Assembly: GCA_012184525.1 (NCBI GenBank) | Contig: WOFQ01000003.1 | Span: forward strand, 1,447,417-1,511,416 | DNA from: Xenoacremonium recifei | Lineage: Eukaryota > Ascomycota > Sordariomycetes > Hypocreales > Nectriaceae | Length of the DNA: 64,000 bases | Reading direction: 5' to 3' | Part shown: piece by piece, positions 34,348 through 45,064 of the stretch | How positions within the stretch are numbered: position 1 is the first letter of the stretch | Layout: each line of letters begins with the position of its first letter | Notes under the pieces: generated by a model | Told to the model about the DNA's origin: nothing | Seen by the model: only the letters and a program-made list of their open reading frames with translations | Databases searched by the model: none | Program-made: the position numbers and the translations under genes

Positions 34348-35083
34348 TTGAGCAAAGAATGCAGATTGTGGGATCTTGTTCATCATGGAGAAAGAAATAT
34401 GAGGGTGTCCCGAGAGGAGTTGCGTGTGAGGTATGATGTTCAAGGCTGAATGAACATTGGGGACGATACAATGACCTTGACTGCAAAGGTGCAATCCCAC
34501 AACGTCACGCTGGGCTTGGATCACCCAATTGTCTTTGGTACACGGCGGCTATGGAAGCACTCGCCTGGAAAAAGACACAAGTGGGATTCACCAACCGCCA
34601 AGCATTGAACGATACTTTTGTTGGAACCCGCTGCTTCGTGATCTGGCATCGCGTGCTTCTTTGTAGCTATCGTTGCTTGCAGGTTAACTGCGGTTGGCCA
34701 CGGATACCCTTTGATGAGAAGCAGCTAGGCACAACGCGTGTTCACAACACACCACTATAGTTCTCTAAGCAAACGGTATGACATTTTCTGTCCATGTTCG
34801 GTTGTTTTTTTGATCCAAGTGGTTTATCAGCTGGAATTTCCTGCCGATTGAGAGATTTGCTCATCTTGCAATCCAAACGGAGCGGTGAGTTTGAAGACCT
34901 ATCTGGCGACAGTAGAGCAAAGGCACAGCAAAGTCACGAACGCCATCAATTAAAAACCTTGAAACATTCGGAAGACTATTTACGTTCATAAAGAAATGGC
35001 CGACCAAAGTCTTCCCGTGGACGACCCTCCCAAGGCGCCGCATCACGAAGCAACAACTCGTCAATCTGACATTCCTCCTCGAT
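34348..35083. other. Intergenic region
   Basis: About 0.7 kb. It includes the dim-5 3' UTR and the leader of the next gene. An ATG at 34996 in a good context opens a frame overlapping the next gene (discussed there). No RNA gene is seen. Confidence 0.35.
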
Positions 35084-36012
35084 ATGGAACTATCGCCCGA
35101 GGTCCTCGACGTCGACAACTGCAAAACGCCTATCTTTTATATACTCAAATCTTGCGAGGCAGACCGAACCCTCTTTGGACTTGGTGCGGCCGCACACCTT
35201 GTCTGGACGAAGCTCATCTCTTTTGTCGCTCAAGTCTGTTTCTGCTGCGCAACTCTCGGGCCGCAAATGATATTCCAGTTGATGTATACTTCTCCCAGTT
35301 TGGTGAGACAACGTCAAAGCTTCTATTCCCTGATATTGAGAGCATGGAAGCGGTGATGGCCAAGAACGTCGCGATCCAGGCTTTGGCTACATCGCCACCC
35401 GTTGTGGCTGCGTTCTGGAGGCTCACGTATGGCATGAAACGATGGCAGACCGATTTCACACAGCAGAGCCTTTGGAGCATGATAGTGGAGGCACGGTCGA
35501 CTTTGGGCAACTTCGTTTCTGAAGCTGATTCTGCGAAGAAGATTCAGTTTGTGCACATGTATCTGGGTCCGACACTTGAGCAGATGACCGAGAACTGGAC
35601 CCAACTCGATTATGTTTTGCAGTTTTTGCTCTCAGCAGAGTTATGGCGAGAATACGGCAGCAGACTATGGCCCGACTGGAACTTTGGATCGGTAGAGCGG
35701 AATGTAGAGCTATTGTCCGCTTTGCTTTTGCATCTGTGTTATATGTACAGAGATGGATGCTTTACAATCGAGTACTTCATGGACGAGGAGCGATGGAACG
35801 AGGTATGGACGCAGTGGTTCAACGAGGTTGCTCTGACCACACGACAACCTGATCTGACTGATTTGGAGATGAAGTCGTTCGTACCGCGGCATGGCTTCCC
35901 GGAAGACGAGCGCGACTTCTTGACCAGGGTCGGGTATCTTGGTATAACTAGGACATATATCGAGTCGATGACGGCCGCTTCTTCATCAGGTAGAAACAAG
36001 CCAAGTTCTTGA
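35084..36012 (+). CDS. Hypothetical protein, lineage-restricted
   Basis: I do not recognise this protein. A single open frame runs from ATG 34996 to 36012 (338 residues). Between about 35084 and 35233, however, the codon pattern is better in another frame (GAG GTC CTC GAC GTC GAC AAC), where the first frame gives Arg-rich shadow protein. My preferred model is exons 35084..35233 and 35299..36012. It uses a GTCTGT donor and a pyrimidine-rich TTCTCCCAG acceptor and gives 287 residues reading LISFVAQ-FGETTSKLLF. The protein is helical and Trp-rich (WRLTYGMKRW, MYLGPTLEQMTENWTQLDYVLQFLL, WPDWNFGSVERN) with no membrane segment or signal peptide. The true N-terminus could still begin at 34996 with a further small intron. 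The 3' part from 35299 is firm. Confidence 0.6.
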
Positions 36013-36860
36013 GATAGTCTGTTGAGTGTCTTGAGATTGAGACCAATGACTGCAAACCATGTTTACAATCTTCGGTCTAGGGAGTATCGCATCACTTTCT
36101 GGATAGTAATCTTTGCAATTGTATCTTTGCTTATTATGTTGCTTTCCAAGTAAATACTTGCAACCAGCTCCCCCGACCTCCTGGATCGAGAGTGTGAATT
36201 CTATGAGCCGTAGAACGTCAGTTTAGAATGCCAGAGTCCGACACTTTATCTTATTAGCAACCCTGGTTTGATAGAGACGAATGTGCTACTACAAGCTTCA
36301 GTCTCACTCTCTTTTCATATGTAGCTAGTGTTCAGTGAGAAAGCCGATTGAATTGGGTTGGGACAAGATAAATTCAGCACTCCGTAGTTGGTGAACACAC
36401 ACTGAGACACGGGACGCACCACTCCCCTCGTATAATTGACATACACGACACTTCCTTTTATTGATGGAAAAATCCAGTCGGCCCTTACTAAAACTTGACT
36501 ATCGGAATACGTCTCCCTTACCATTGACACTGTTGCCATCGCGATGGACCAAGGCCAAATATCACAGCATCATCTACCGCCCTCTCATAGCTGCAGCCTG
36601 GATTCATGGTGGCGTGTGGGATCTATGTCACATAAAGGAAGCTGCAGAGCGACGATGATTTTACAAACAATGTATTGACCAAAAACGACAACTCTCTGAA
36701 CGAAAAGAATGTAACTATGAATCGACTCTGAAGAGACCCAAAAGAATGTAGCGTCGACCGAAATATCACCTTCAACAGCCAAACCGAACGCAAACCCACG
36801 CAGCTCCCCTCGCAGTTCCGTGTGTTGAACCGGTCCCGCGGAACACATCTCGTTAGTTCC
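36013..36860. other. Convergent intergenic region
   Basis: The 3' flanks of the orphan gene and the kinase-like gene. The sequence is AT-richer than its neighbours, with short frames only. Nothing is supported. Confidence 0.4.
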
Positions 36861-38237
36861 CTACTCATCTGGCACAGAATCGTGATGCTTCTCCACCTCG
36901 TCCTCCGTAAGTCGACCGGCCTCCTCCGTATCATGTTCCTTGACGACTTCTCCAGTCGCAAGAACATAGGTCCCAGCCTCAAGCTTACTCTGCGGAGGTC
37001 GCTGCCAGCTCACGATCTTGCTTCCGGGTTTCATTTTGCGACGATCCTGCTCCCAGGTAATTTCTGTAAAGACCGGTAAATCCATATATTGGGTCCTGAC
37101 TGGAGCGAAATTGACGTCGGTCTCGGGTGGCCGGTTCATAGGTGGCCAGTCGATGTGTTCAGGCGCTTCCGTGTAGAGGGAAATCTGGACGCCCTCGCGT
37201 CTCTTCTTCAACCATGCACTGACGACGGATCGAAACTCCGAGAGCGGATGGTCCAGCTTCACGTCGGGATGTGGAGGCCACAGCTCCATTTCTTGGGGTT
37301 CAGTCAGATTTCCCCGCCAGTATCGGTGTTTTGTGTCGCGAGTGATCAATTCGTATACTGCGCATACAGCCAAGTCGATATCGGCATGGGTTTCGGGGTG
37401 GTAAGGACCAGCAAACGGTCGGCCAGTTTCGTCGTCCACTTGGCCATAGCGAGCCGAAATACTGAAGTCGAATATCATAAGGTTATCCGTGCTGGGATCC
37501 ACGATGAGGTTCCTGGTGAGGATATCTTGATGATGTATCCCATACTTGAGATTCAGATCGTCAACCACGCTGAATAGCTGTTTAACCCACTTCAGTTTGA
37601 TTGTGTCTGGAAGGCTTTGCAATGTGTCATTAGGGATGTAGACGTTGGTGAAGCCGACCACACTGCCATTCACCTCATCCACGACCAGGCGGTCGAACGG
37701 GACAATGTTCGGATGTGGAGGAAGGCGACACCACATGTTCCATTCATCCCAAAGTCCAGCGCGATAGATGGAGTTGCAGAGGTACTTGAAGACGACCTTT
37801 CGGGGTGTTTCTTCTCCAGACGGTACGTACGAGACGAGGTCCGTATTCGAACCGAGTCGATTCAGCTCTCGCAACTCGGAGCGAAGCACCGTTTTGACCG
37901 AACTTGGTTTCTGGACCTCGCTCAAGGGAACATAATACATGCACCTTGTGATATCGAGCGATTTGTCGCGACTCACGGAGAGTATGTTGCCATCTTGTGA
38001 GAGATAGACGCGAGTAACGTCCGGTGCAATATCGTCGATGTGTTTCATGAGCATCCTGCCAACATCGTCGCGAACATCAAAACCGTTGTGCATGTCCTCT
38101 TCATGGCCGTCCGCATGAACGGAAATGAATCGTCGTTGATCATATACATAGAAAGCATGATCAGGAAATTGCTCCCTATGATGCACACTGAGCCAGTCTA
38201 TGAACCCAAGTGCAACAATTGGGTCCTTAGGATGCAT
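36861..38237 (-). CDS. Protein kinase-like protein with divergent motifs
   Basis: A single exon of 458 residues from ATG 38237. An N-terminal ~130-residue region of unknown fold precedes a kinase-like domain. The VAIK lysine corresponds to K151 in KVVFK. The catalytic loop is HQD (236-238) in place of HRD, followed by the conserved N243. The DFG motif is DFS (257-259). No glycine-rich loop is obvious before K151. Downstream FAGPYHPETHADIDLAVCAVYELIT resembles the activation-loop and F-helix region (usual D-x-W-S-x-G). The C-terminal tail (PVFTEITWEQDRRKMKPGSKIVSWQRP) is unassigned. Catalytic Asp, Asn and Lys are kept, so activity is possible. Substrate and pathway are unknown; many fungi carry expanded families of such kinases. 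Confidence 0.75.
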   Translation of the reverse strand: MHPKDPIVALGFIDWLSVHHREQFPDHAFYVYDQRRFISVHADGHEEDMHNGFDVRDDVGRMLMKHIDDIAPDVTRVYLSQDGNILSVSRDKSLDITRCMYYVPLSEVQKPSSVKTVLRSELRELNRLGSNTDLVSYVPSGEETPRKVVFKYLCNSIYRAGLWDEWNMWCRLPPHPNIVPFDRLVVDEVNGSVVGFTNVYIPNDTLQSLPDTIKLKWVKQLFSVVDDLNLKYGIHHQDILTRNLIVDPSTDNLMIFDFSISARYGQVDDETGRPFAGPYHPETHADIDLAVCAVYELITRDTKHRYWRGNLTEPQEMELWPPHPDVKLDHPLSEFRSVVSAWLKKRREGVQISLYTEAPEHIDWPPMNRPPETDVNFAPVRTQYMDLPVFTEITWEQDRRKMKPGSKIVSWQRPPQSKLEAGTYVLATGEVVKEHDTEEAGRLTEDEVEKHHDSVPDE

Positions 38238-38788
38238 GATCTAGAGGGATTGTTCGAGATGCGTGGATTCGTGGGCGTGCAAGTTGGAGGTGAGAGAGAC
38301 AGTTGATGCTACGTGTGGTTGAAGAGATCAAAGAGGCCAACTTCGTAATGTGCCTGGGTAAGGTAGTCTAGGTCACAGCCCCTGAGTCGCAGCCTGAGCC
38401 GAAGAGAACAAAGAAACGAACTTCGTTAGGTAATCATCCGCGTCCTATCACGTCCCAGCTCCAAGGAGACGTTAGTTTAGATCGGTTTGACCGCCTTTGC
38501 GCAGCCTCCCGTCATTTTTTTTTAATTACGTGGCGGTTTAAGCGATGCAGCTCTCATGCTGAGGGGTCATTGACCAGGCATAAAGGCAGACAGCTCCCCC
38601 AGAACAACTCCTCCTCTTCTTCTCTCCTCATCGTCTCGAACATTCACTTGAAGACGACTGACTACGCTTCCGCAAACAATTATTACCTTACCTATCGGCC
38701 GTTGCTGTCTGATTGCGACAAACTTGGAGCCTTCACACCCGCTTCGCACATTACAATAAACGTCACCCATCCACCACTGTACACCACG
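38238..38788. promoter_or_regulatory. Divergent upstream region of the kinase-like gene
   Basis: It holds the promoter of the kinase-like gene and possibly of the small Cys-rich gene. A T run occurs at 38515-38523. No site is assigned. Confidence 0.3.
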
Positions 38789-39084
38789 ATGGCTTCTACA
38801 AGCCGCCCAACGCGTTACATTTCAGTCAGTCAGGTTTTGGGTGTGACTAAGCAGAACCCCGTGTGGCAGCGGCTAAACACTTCATACTTGCCTGTGGCGT
38901 TTACGTGTACAAGTATCTTTGTGGTCACAACTTTCGGTACGATTTCGTGTGCTGCCGTGACAAACCGGAAGACTCGAACCTACCCGTTCGTTGCTGCAGT
39001 ACTATACCGGAGTACCGCAAGGACGGATTCGTCATCAGCCAGAAGTGCTCGGCCTGCCGGGCTCAACAGGCGACACGCAACTAG
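38789..39084 (+). CDS. Possible small Cys-rich protein
   Basis: I do not recognise this gene; the model is tentative. From 38870 to 39084 one frame reads as a compact Cys/His-rich protein: CGVYVYKYLCGHNFRYDFVCC, then CCSTIPEYRKDGFVI and CSACRAQQ. The spacing C-x8-C-G-H...C-C...C-C...C-x2-C suggests zinc binding or disulphides. An ATG at 38789 (MASTSRPT) in a suitable context can be joined by a 56-base intron (38814-38869), giving 79 residues. The alternative is to start at the in-frame GTG/ATG-poor region near 38863. There is no signal peptide. A longer overlapping frame from 38570 has shadow-like composition. Confidence 0.4.
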
Positions 39085-41135
39085 ACACTTGCGTTCAACA
39101 TCCACGGTCGATTCGCAACGACTCCGAACACCTCCGACAGGCCAGGATACAGGGCATGCGGGCGAACTGGTTGGGATGACCATGGTTTATGGGCGACGGG
39201 AGATTGTTCCAGTTGTTGCGCACGCCAACAAACACGCAGCAACTGGGACCAGAAAACGATTTGGGTCAGGCACTGGATGCGACGATCTAGGACGGGTGCG
39301 CAGCTGAGGAAGAGGAACCTCATGGCAGTGCCTACCTTCGGGAGGCGAGGCGCTGATATCAGGAGGGGCTTGGATGGGAGGCGACCTGAGAGGGTCAGTA
39401 TTGGCTTGTCTGGAGGCTCCTGTTGTATGCTTGATGGCTCAGCTTGTCCGGCTTATGCAGTGTTGACAATAAAAATTCTTGACTCAATTCTTGTCCAAGT
39501 TTCGGTGACAGTGGTCGTTCCGATATTGGCGCTGGGGGTGATAACAGTTATAGTAGTGGCCGTGATGATGGTAGTGGTGATGGTGATGGTGGTGGTGATG
39601 GTAGTGGCGATGTGCCCCCCTTTTCAAACGCAGAGTGGTACCAGTGTATTAACAGACGGAAAATCGGGAAACAGAATCTTCCAGGCCAAATAGGCATATC
39701 AGGCTGTTTTAAAGTCGGGATACCTTTAAAACATTAAGTTTACTCAGGATTTACTGGTGGCACTCTGGTGGCATGCTGCTGCACTCTGCTGCGGATGTTG
39801 TGCAGATGTTGTGCTGTTAGTCGCGACTTCATTTTTATCTTAATGAGGCATGCCACGCTGTCGTAAAACAGCTCTGCTTGGGAACCGGGTAGGTATCGGC
39901 GGCTTATTCTAGGGAATGGCACTCAAAGAGCAGTTTCTCAGAAGGTTAGATGCACCAGGTGCGTATCAGCGAGCCTTAGGTGTCTTTTGGGTTGGGTTCT
40001 TTTTGTCCTTTGCCAGTGGAACACTGATGCATCTTGCACAGGGCCTGGCCTCAACTACAGCGAAGTGGACTCCCGGTCAATACGGCAGCCAAATCACTAG
40101 GCACTCCAGCACCCACGGTAAGTGAGGTGCACGTGACACGCACACAGTCGCTACCTAGTTCTGGCACATCCGACTATATAGTAGCACCTAGAAAATAGGG
40201 AATGGACAGTTATAGGCTTCCATTACTTTTCTGGTAACCCCGCGAGAACGTTGGTGCGTCGAGCGAGTGGGTGTGCTCGGGCATTGACCGACGGGAGCTT
40301 CAGGCCAATCCAGCAGCGGAAGCAGGGGTCTCGTGTGGGGAAGTGGGAATTGCAAACGTGTGAGCCCTGTGTCAAGACGCGGGGGTGATTGACATGTGCC
40401 TGCGGCATGCTGGTCACATGGTGTCGGGTGCCTGATGCCTGAACGGGCGAACTTCCAGAACTGCCGCCGTTGGGACGAACACGGCAAGGGGACGCGTCGT
40501 CGGTACGGTAGCGACGGGACGGGATGAAGCACCTGAAGCAGAGGAGCAGAAATCATGGTGCCACGGCCTGCGATGGCATGGAAAATGGGCGATCGGGAGC
40601 TGGTGTGAGGTCATGGTGGTGAGACGCTGAGGCCCGACTTCAGCCGATGCGGCCACTGAGGAGCCGACGGAAGCCTCCGCCCCCGCAGCATCGTGCCACA
40701 GGGGGCCTCAGGCCAGGCCTCAGGCAGGAAGATCCCTTGAATTGTATGCAGCGCCCTGTGATGGGAGGGATGGGATCGTTGACGCTGGCGGATCCCCCAC
40801 ACCTACAATTCGATTCCCCCGTCAACTCACCTGGCCGGCAGAGCCTCGACGGTCCGTTCGATCACTCCCGGCGGTGGTTCGACCAGCCGGTCCCTGGCCC
40901 GGTGCAGGTGGCCAGGCCTCGTCGACTTATAACCGCGGCCTGCCGCCCCCCAGGCCCAGGAACCGATGCTCAGCTTCCCGTCGAGATCAGATCCATCCTC
41001 TTAGCTCTGTTCACCCGCCGTGATCCATCTTGCTCTGGAAACGCAAAGCCGAAGCTTGCCCTAGGCACTCCTCTATATATCCAACTAGCACTCTCCCAAC
41101 GCTCGCCTCCCGCTTCCTCCCCCCAAACCGTCATC
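39085..41135. other. Gene-poor stretch, 2.05 kb
   Basis: The longest gap in the middle of the window. It contains a trinucleotide tract (39562-39612) and locally repetitive TGCTGCACTCTGCTG-type sequence at about 39765-39800. The ~700 bases before the next gene are GC-rich. Open frames on either strand are low-complexity or Arg/Pro-rich shadows, so no gene is claimed. Confidence 0.4.
39562..39612. repeat. GTGATG/GTAGTG trinucleotide tract
   Basis: About 50 bases of imperfect (GAT/GGT) triplet repeats, seen directly. In one frame it encodes only Val/Met, so it is not likely coding. Confidence 0.75.
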
Positions 41136-41508
41136 ATGATCCGCGTGTCAAGACAAACCTTCTCGACTGCCGCTCGAGTTCACCCCAACATCGTCCCCCA
41201 CCTGCGCCAGCCTCGAGGAAGAATGTCCTTTACCTGGTAAGCCGAGCTCTTCCGAGCATACGCTGTCCACGATGCTGATTCGGTCTCGTGACTACAGGGT
41301 CAAGCCTCTCGCCGCCGTCCTCGTCGTTGGCTACGGCGTCAAGTCCTATATCGAGATGGCCCATCAGCTGCGCATGGCCCAGGTCCAGCTCATGGAGCGC
41401 GAAAACGCTGCACTCAAGGAACGAAACGAAATGCTCATGAACATCTACGGAGATCGCTCGAGCCTCAACAACATTGAGAAGGCTGTTGAATTCTACGAAA
41501 AGCGATAA
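41136..41508 (+). CDS. Small mitochondrial membrane protein, unknown function
   Basis: Two exons, 41136..41236 and 41298..41508 (GTAAGC donor, ACTACAG acceptor), give 103 residues. The N-terminus (MIRVSRQTFSTAARVHPNIVP) is basic, Ser/Thr/Ala-rich and acid-free, as in a mitochondrial presequence. One hydrophobic segment follows (PLAAVLVVGYGVKSYI). A charged coiled coil (HQLRMAQVQLMERENAALKERNEMLMNIYG) ends in a short helix. The layout resembles small inner-membrane assembly or supernumerary subunits of respiratory complexes, but I cannot name a family. The C/T-rich leader and clean splice sites support a real gene. Confidence 0.72.
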
Positions 41509-42521
41509 ACAACAAAACGCTCGCGAAATTATACATTCCTAGATGGGAGCAAACTTTTATGATACAACAATTGGTACAACATTGCACGGCAGGATACGGC
41601 ATGGCATTGGCATTGGCATTGGCGGCGTTTGTTACTTGGGTGGGAATACCCCAATCTTCAGCGACCGGATTTTAATCCACGGTTGCTGGTGCTTCGATTT
41701 ACTGGACGGACCTGGACAAATACTGCTCAGAGTCCATGAGCCCTCTTACACGAGAGCCAATACAAATCTCATTTCATTTGTGCCCCTGGAGTTTGGTGTC
41801 CGCGTGTAAACAGGCTAGGCCGGGGTTGTTGATCCGGGTAAGCGTCATTGCTCCTGGGACCGAGGTTACCGGCTCGGGAATCATTGCCTGTGATGAAATA
41901 ATTCGAACAAGGCCCGGACATTGAATATTGGAGTAAGACCGACTGGATAATTGCGGTAATCTTCGGATCGAACCGGGTTGATAGTCTGTCGCTGAGTATT
42001 GTCACCTTATCCCAGAATCGGAAGTCTTTAGTTCGATTGTAGGTACTCTCCGAAATACAATGCGACTTTGCAGCTTCAATCAGAATCCCTCTTAGGATCC
42101 GAAGGTCTTCGACGAGGGAGACTTATAGTCACTGCGCGCGTTTTATTTCTGGAAACCTCATCAATCAAGCGAGCGGCGTGGGAACTTGCCCCCTACGCGA
42201 ACGATACATTTAATTCGGTCTCATCCTCCTGAGAACTTCATATCGAGTCACGATCCGTCACTTCACGAACTTGTGCCCTCAATCCCAACGTGTATACTTT
42301 TCTCCAAGGCCTCGGACCCAATCCTAGTTTTATTGTCTGATTAAAGGAGGAGGGATGAATATAGAGCCGTGCCGAACTCGGCACCGTTACAGCCTATGCC
42401 CGATAACTCCATGAATCTTGACTTACACCATCTACATAGACATGAAGTATATAAGGCGCAGACAGGGAGCAACATGTTTACTTCAATCCGCCAAGAATTG
42501 TGCTGATACTGAACGAACACA
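41509..42521. other. Intergenic region, 1 kb
   Basis: It holds a short CATTGG tandem repeat just after the previous gene and otherwise stop-rich sequence. No gene or RNA is seen. Confidence 0.4.
41604..41622. repeat. CATTGG tandem repeat
   Basis: Three tandem copies of a six-base unit, seen directly, in the 3' flank of the small mitochondrial gene. Confidence 0.7.
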
Positions 42522-42998
42522 ATGTCGCGTGTGCACAAGCTCACGTCGTTGACCCGGCGAGAAGCCATTGCCGATGCTATGTATCGGGCACTCATTGGCT
42601 TTGATCGCAACGACCATGCCGTCTTCGATTCTGCTTTTGCATCAGAAGACGTAACATTTGAAGTACGCTCACAAAACCTCACGATCAATGGCCTCTCAAA
42701 TGTCCGCAAGCAGATGCTGGAGCACGTGGGACCTATGGACACGACTCACATGGTCAGCAACGTCCGCGTCGAGGTCGAGGATGGAGCCAGCACCGCATTC
42801 CTCACTGCTTATGCCATGGCACAGCATTGCCCTCCTGGACGGGGCAAGGAGCCAGACGGCCCGAAGTACATGGTCGGTGCTGAATACTTGATTGATCTCG
42901 AACTGGATGAAACGGATGGGATGTGGAAGATTAAGAAATGGGTGTTGGATGTTATTTGGAGGCAAGGAGACCGGGCTGTGATGCAGAGGCCTGAATGA
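42522..42998 (+). CDS. SnoaL-like (NTF2-fold) protein
   Basis: A single exon of 158 residues. The N-terminal helices (LTSLTRREAIADAMYRALIGFDRNDHAVFDSAFASEDVTFEV) and the following strands (TTHMVSNVRVEVEDGASTAFLTAYAMAQH, KYMVGAEYLIDLELDETDGMWKIKKWVLDVIWRQGD) match the cone-shaped SnoaL_4 / NTF2-like fold. The W-K-I-x-x-W-x-L-D-V-x-W ending is typical. The fold serves cyclases, dehydratases and isomerases and also proteins without enzymatic function. No biosynthetic neighbours are present, so the substrate is unknown. The start is the first ATG. Confidence 0.82.
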   Translation: MSRVHKLTSLTRREAIADAMYRALIGFDRNDHAVFDSAFASEDVTFEVRSQNLTINGLSNVRKQMLEHVGPMDTTHMVSNVRVEVEDGASTAFLTAYAMAQHCPPGRGKEPDGPKYMVGAEYLIDLELDETDGMWKIKKWVLDVIWRQGDRAVMQRPE

Positions 42999-43742
42999 GA
43001 GCATGCAAAGAGCGCGGCCGGGAAGAGAGTTATTCTGCGCTCCATACAAATGACAAGCGACGAGATAGTAGCCGGTGATTTTATCTTACTCTACTTCAGT
43101 ACATTTGTTAACATCAGTAAAGCCTTGCAATTTATTATCGTAGAATGCATCGCCTGTGAAGAGTAATAAGGGGCGCGAAGATCTGAGGCAACCCGCAAGC
43201 TCTCATGACTCTTGCAGGTAGCTTCTTTGGACGCTCGAGTCAGTGTTCTGTCCACGGGGTTTCATTGACTGGCCTTGGTGGCGACTGCGACTGCGGGGTT
43301 GCACTCTCGTAGGGGGAAATCTCTCAAGAGCCCTACACTGGGGCCGACATATGAACATGTATGGCACCATACAGGATGCTGCTCAAAGGTATTGGCCGCT
43401 CCAGGTAACTTTGTCCATAAATTGGGCGCGGCTTTGGTGCTGATTTGGATGTAAGCTTGACTGCGGAGTTTGAGATACGTCATATCAGGTATCAGCTATT
43501 ACAGGTCCGAGGACCCCGTCAAAATCCCAGGTAAAACAGATAAAAGAAAATCACACAGGATTTGATTCGTAAGATACCACTACTAGTATATTTAGAACAC
43601 GTCTCCTCTTAAGACACTGATCCGGTTTGCCGCTTTCCCAACTGAGCGCCTAGCTCATAACCTTATGACCTACTGTATCTCAGCCGCCACGACGTTCTTC
43701 ATCTTACATCTTCTCTGACACTCATTAACGCTCACATGTACC
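42999..43742. other. Intergenic region
   Basis: About 0.74 kb between two plus-strand genes. Only short frames; nothing supported. Confidence 0.4.
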
Positions 43743-45064
43743 ATGCCCTCAATGCAGATATTCGACGCCATCAGAGCCCCTTATCCGGAGAAATATGATC
43801 CTGGATTCTGGGGCGAGCAAACTTCGACATTGAACTTCTGTGAAGAGGTTCGTCTACCGCATGGCTTCCCGCGCCCGCACCGCTAATCATACTTTCAAGG
43901 ACTATGCCCTCTCCTTCTATTGCGCTGAGCTGTGCAATGTGAGTAGCCCTTTCATCAACCCGGCATCGATTTAGCCCCTGACGCGATGTGCTGATATCGG
44001 CAGACGGCGACCAATGCCCTTTTCATGTGGCTCGGCATCAAAGGGATTCGAAATTGCCTGCAACACTCACACCCGCCCATCTTCCTTGTCGCCTACATCG
44101 GGTATATCGTTGTTGGTTTAGGGTCAATCTCATTTCATGCAACCCTCAAATGTCAGCACATGAGAACACTCGAGCCTCTTTAAGAGCTAGGTTTGACAAT
44201 TCTATCGCAGATCAAATGCAGCTAGTGGACGAGCTCTCTATGATCTATACTACATGCCTCATGATGTATGCGAGCTTTTCTTTCTCGCGGCCTAAGGCCT
44301 ACTCGATCACGCTGGGACTCAGCTTGCTCGGCTTGGCCGGACTCATTACGGTCGGTGTGATCCGCAGTCGGTGGAGAGGCAGAGATGCAGCCAGAAAAGC
44401 TGACAGCGGTACAGACCTACTATCATGTTACGAAGGACCCAATCTTTCACCAAGTCGCCTACGCCATCCTCACTGCCACGATTGTCTTCCGAAGTATGTG
44501 GGTTATGGAATTTCGAGTACGACCTGCCATTGAGGCTCGGCACCAAGCGCGAGCCAAAGAGACGCTCCAGACAATGTGGAAAATGGTGGCAGTTGGTAAG
44601 CAGTTCTGTAACGATGAAATGATGACCGTTCGCCAACTGAGAAATAGGGCTGGCCATTTTCCTGGGAGGCTTCCTACTCTGGAATCTCGATGTCCAGTTT
44701 TGCTCGCAGTTTCGGAGATGGCGGCATGCCATAGGGCTTCCCTGGGCGGTGCTGCTTGAGGGCCATGCCTGGTGGCACCTCATGACTGGCCTCGGTAAGT
44801 GACTAGCAAGACATCGAAAAGCGCAAACCTGCTAACCGGCCTGTCCTAGGAGGTAAAAAAATTGACATATCCATCTCTTTCCCGAATTTCGTGTAGACAA
44901 GGCTAACTCTTTGGGATTCGTTCACTGAAACAGCATACTACTATATCGTCTGGGGCATTTGGCTGCGCCACTGTCTCTCCGGACTGGACGACGAGTATCG
45001 ATTGTACTGGCCGCGATTGCTTATGTCGATCCCTGAGGTGAGACGAATTCCCAAGCAGCAGTGA
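43743..45064 (+). CDS. Alkaline ceramidase (YPC1/YDC1 type)
   Basis: Eight exons: 43743..43847, 43900..43938, 44004..44151, 44211..44354, 44407..44595, 44648..44794, 44850..44852, 44934..45064, giving 301 residues. The enzyme is a multi-pass ER/Golgi membrane hydrolase that splits (dihydro/phyto)ceramide into sphingoid base and fatty acid. Family residues are present: FWGEQTSTLNFCEEDY at the N-terminus, GSISFHATLKY with the first zinc His, LVDELSMIY with the acidic residue, and H-A-W-W-H late in the protein with two more zinc His. About seven hydrophobic helices are seen. Exon 7 is only 3 nt (GAG). It is inferred because both flanking introns have full splice signals, and it restores the expected glycine (MTGLGAYYY). 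Skipping it would delete one residue and keep the frame. Confidence 0.9.

Noticed and set aside
39277..39693. A 138-codon frame across the triplet repeat
   Set aside because: Its second half is Val/Met repeats encoded by simple sequence, and its first half has shadow-like composition.
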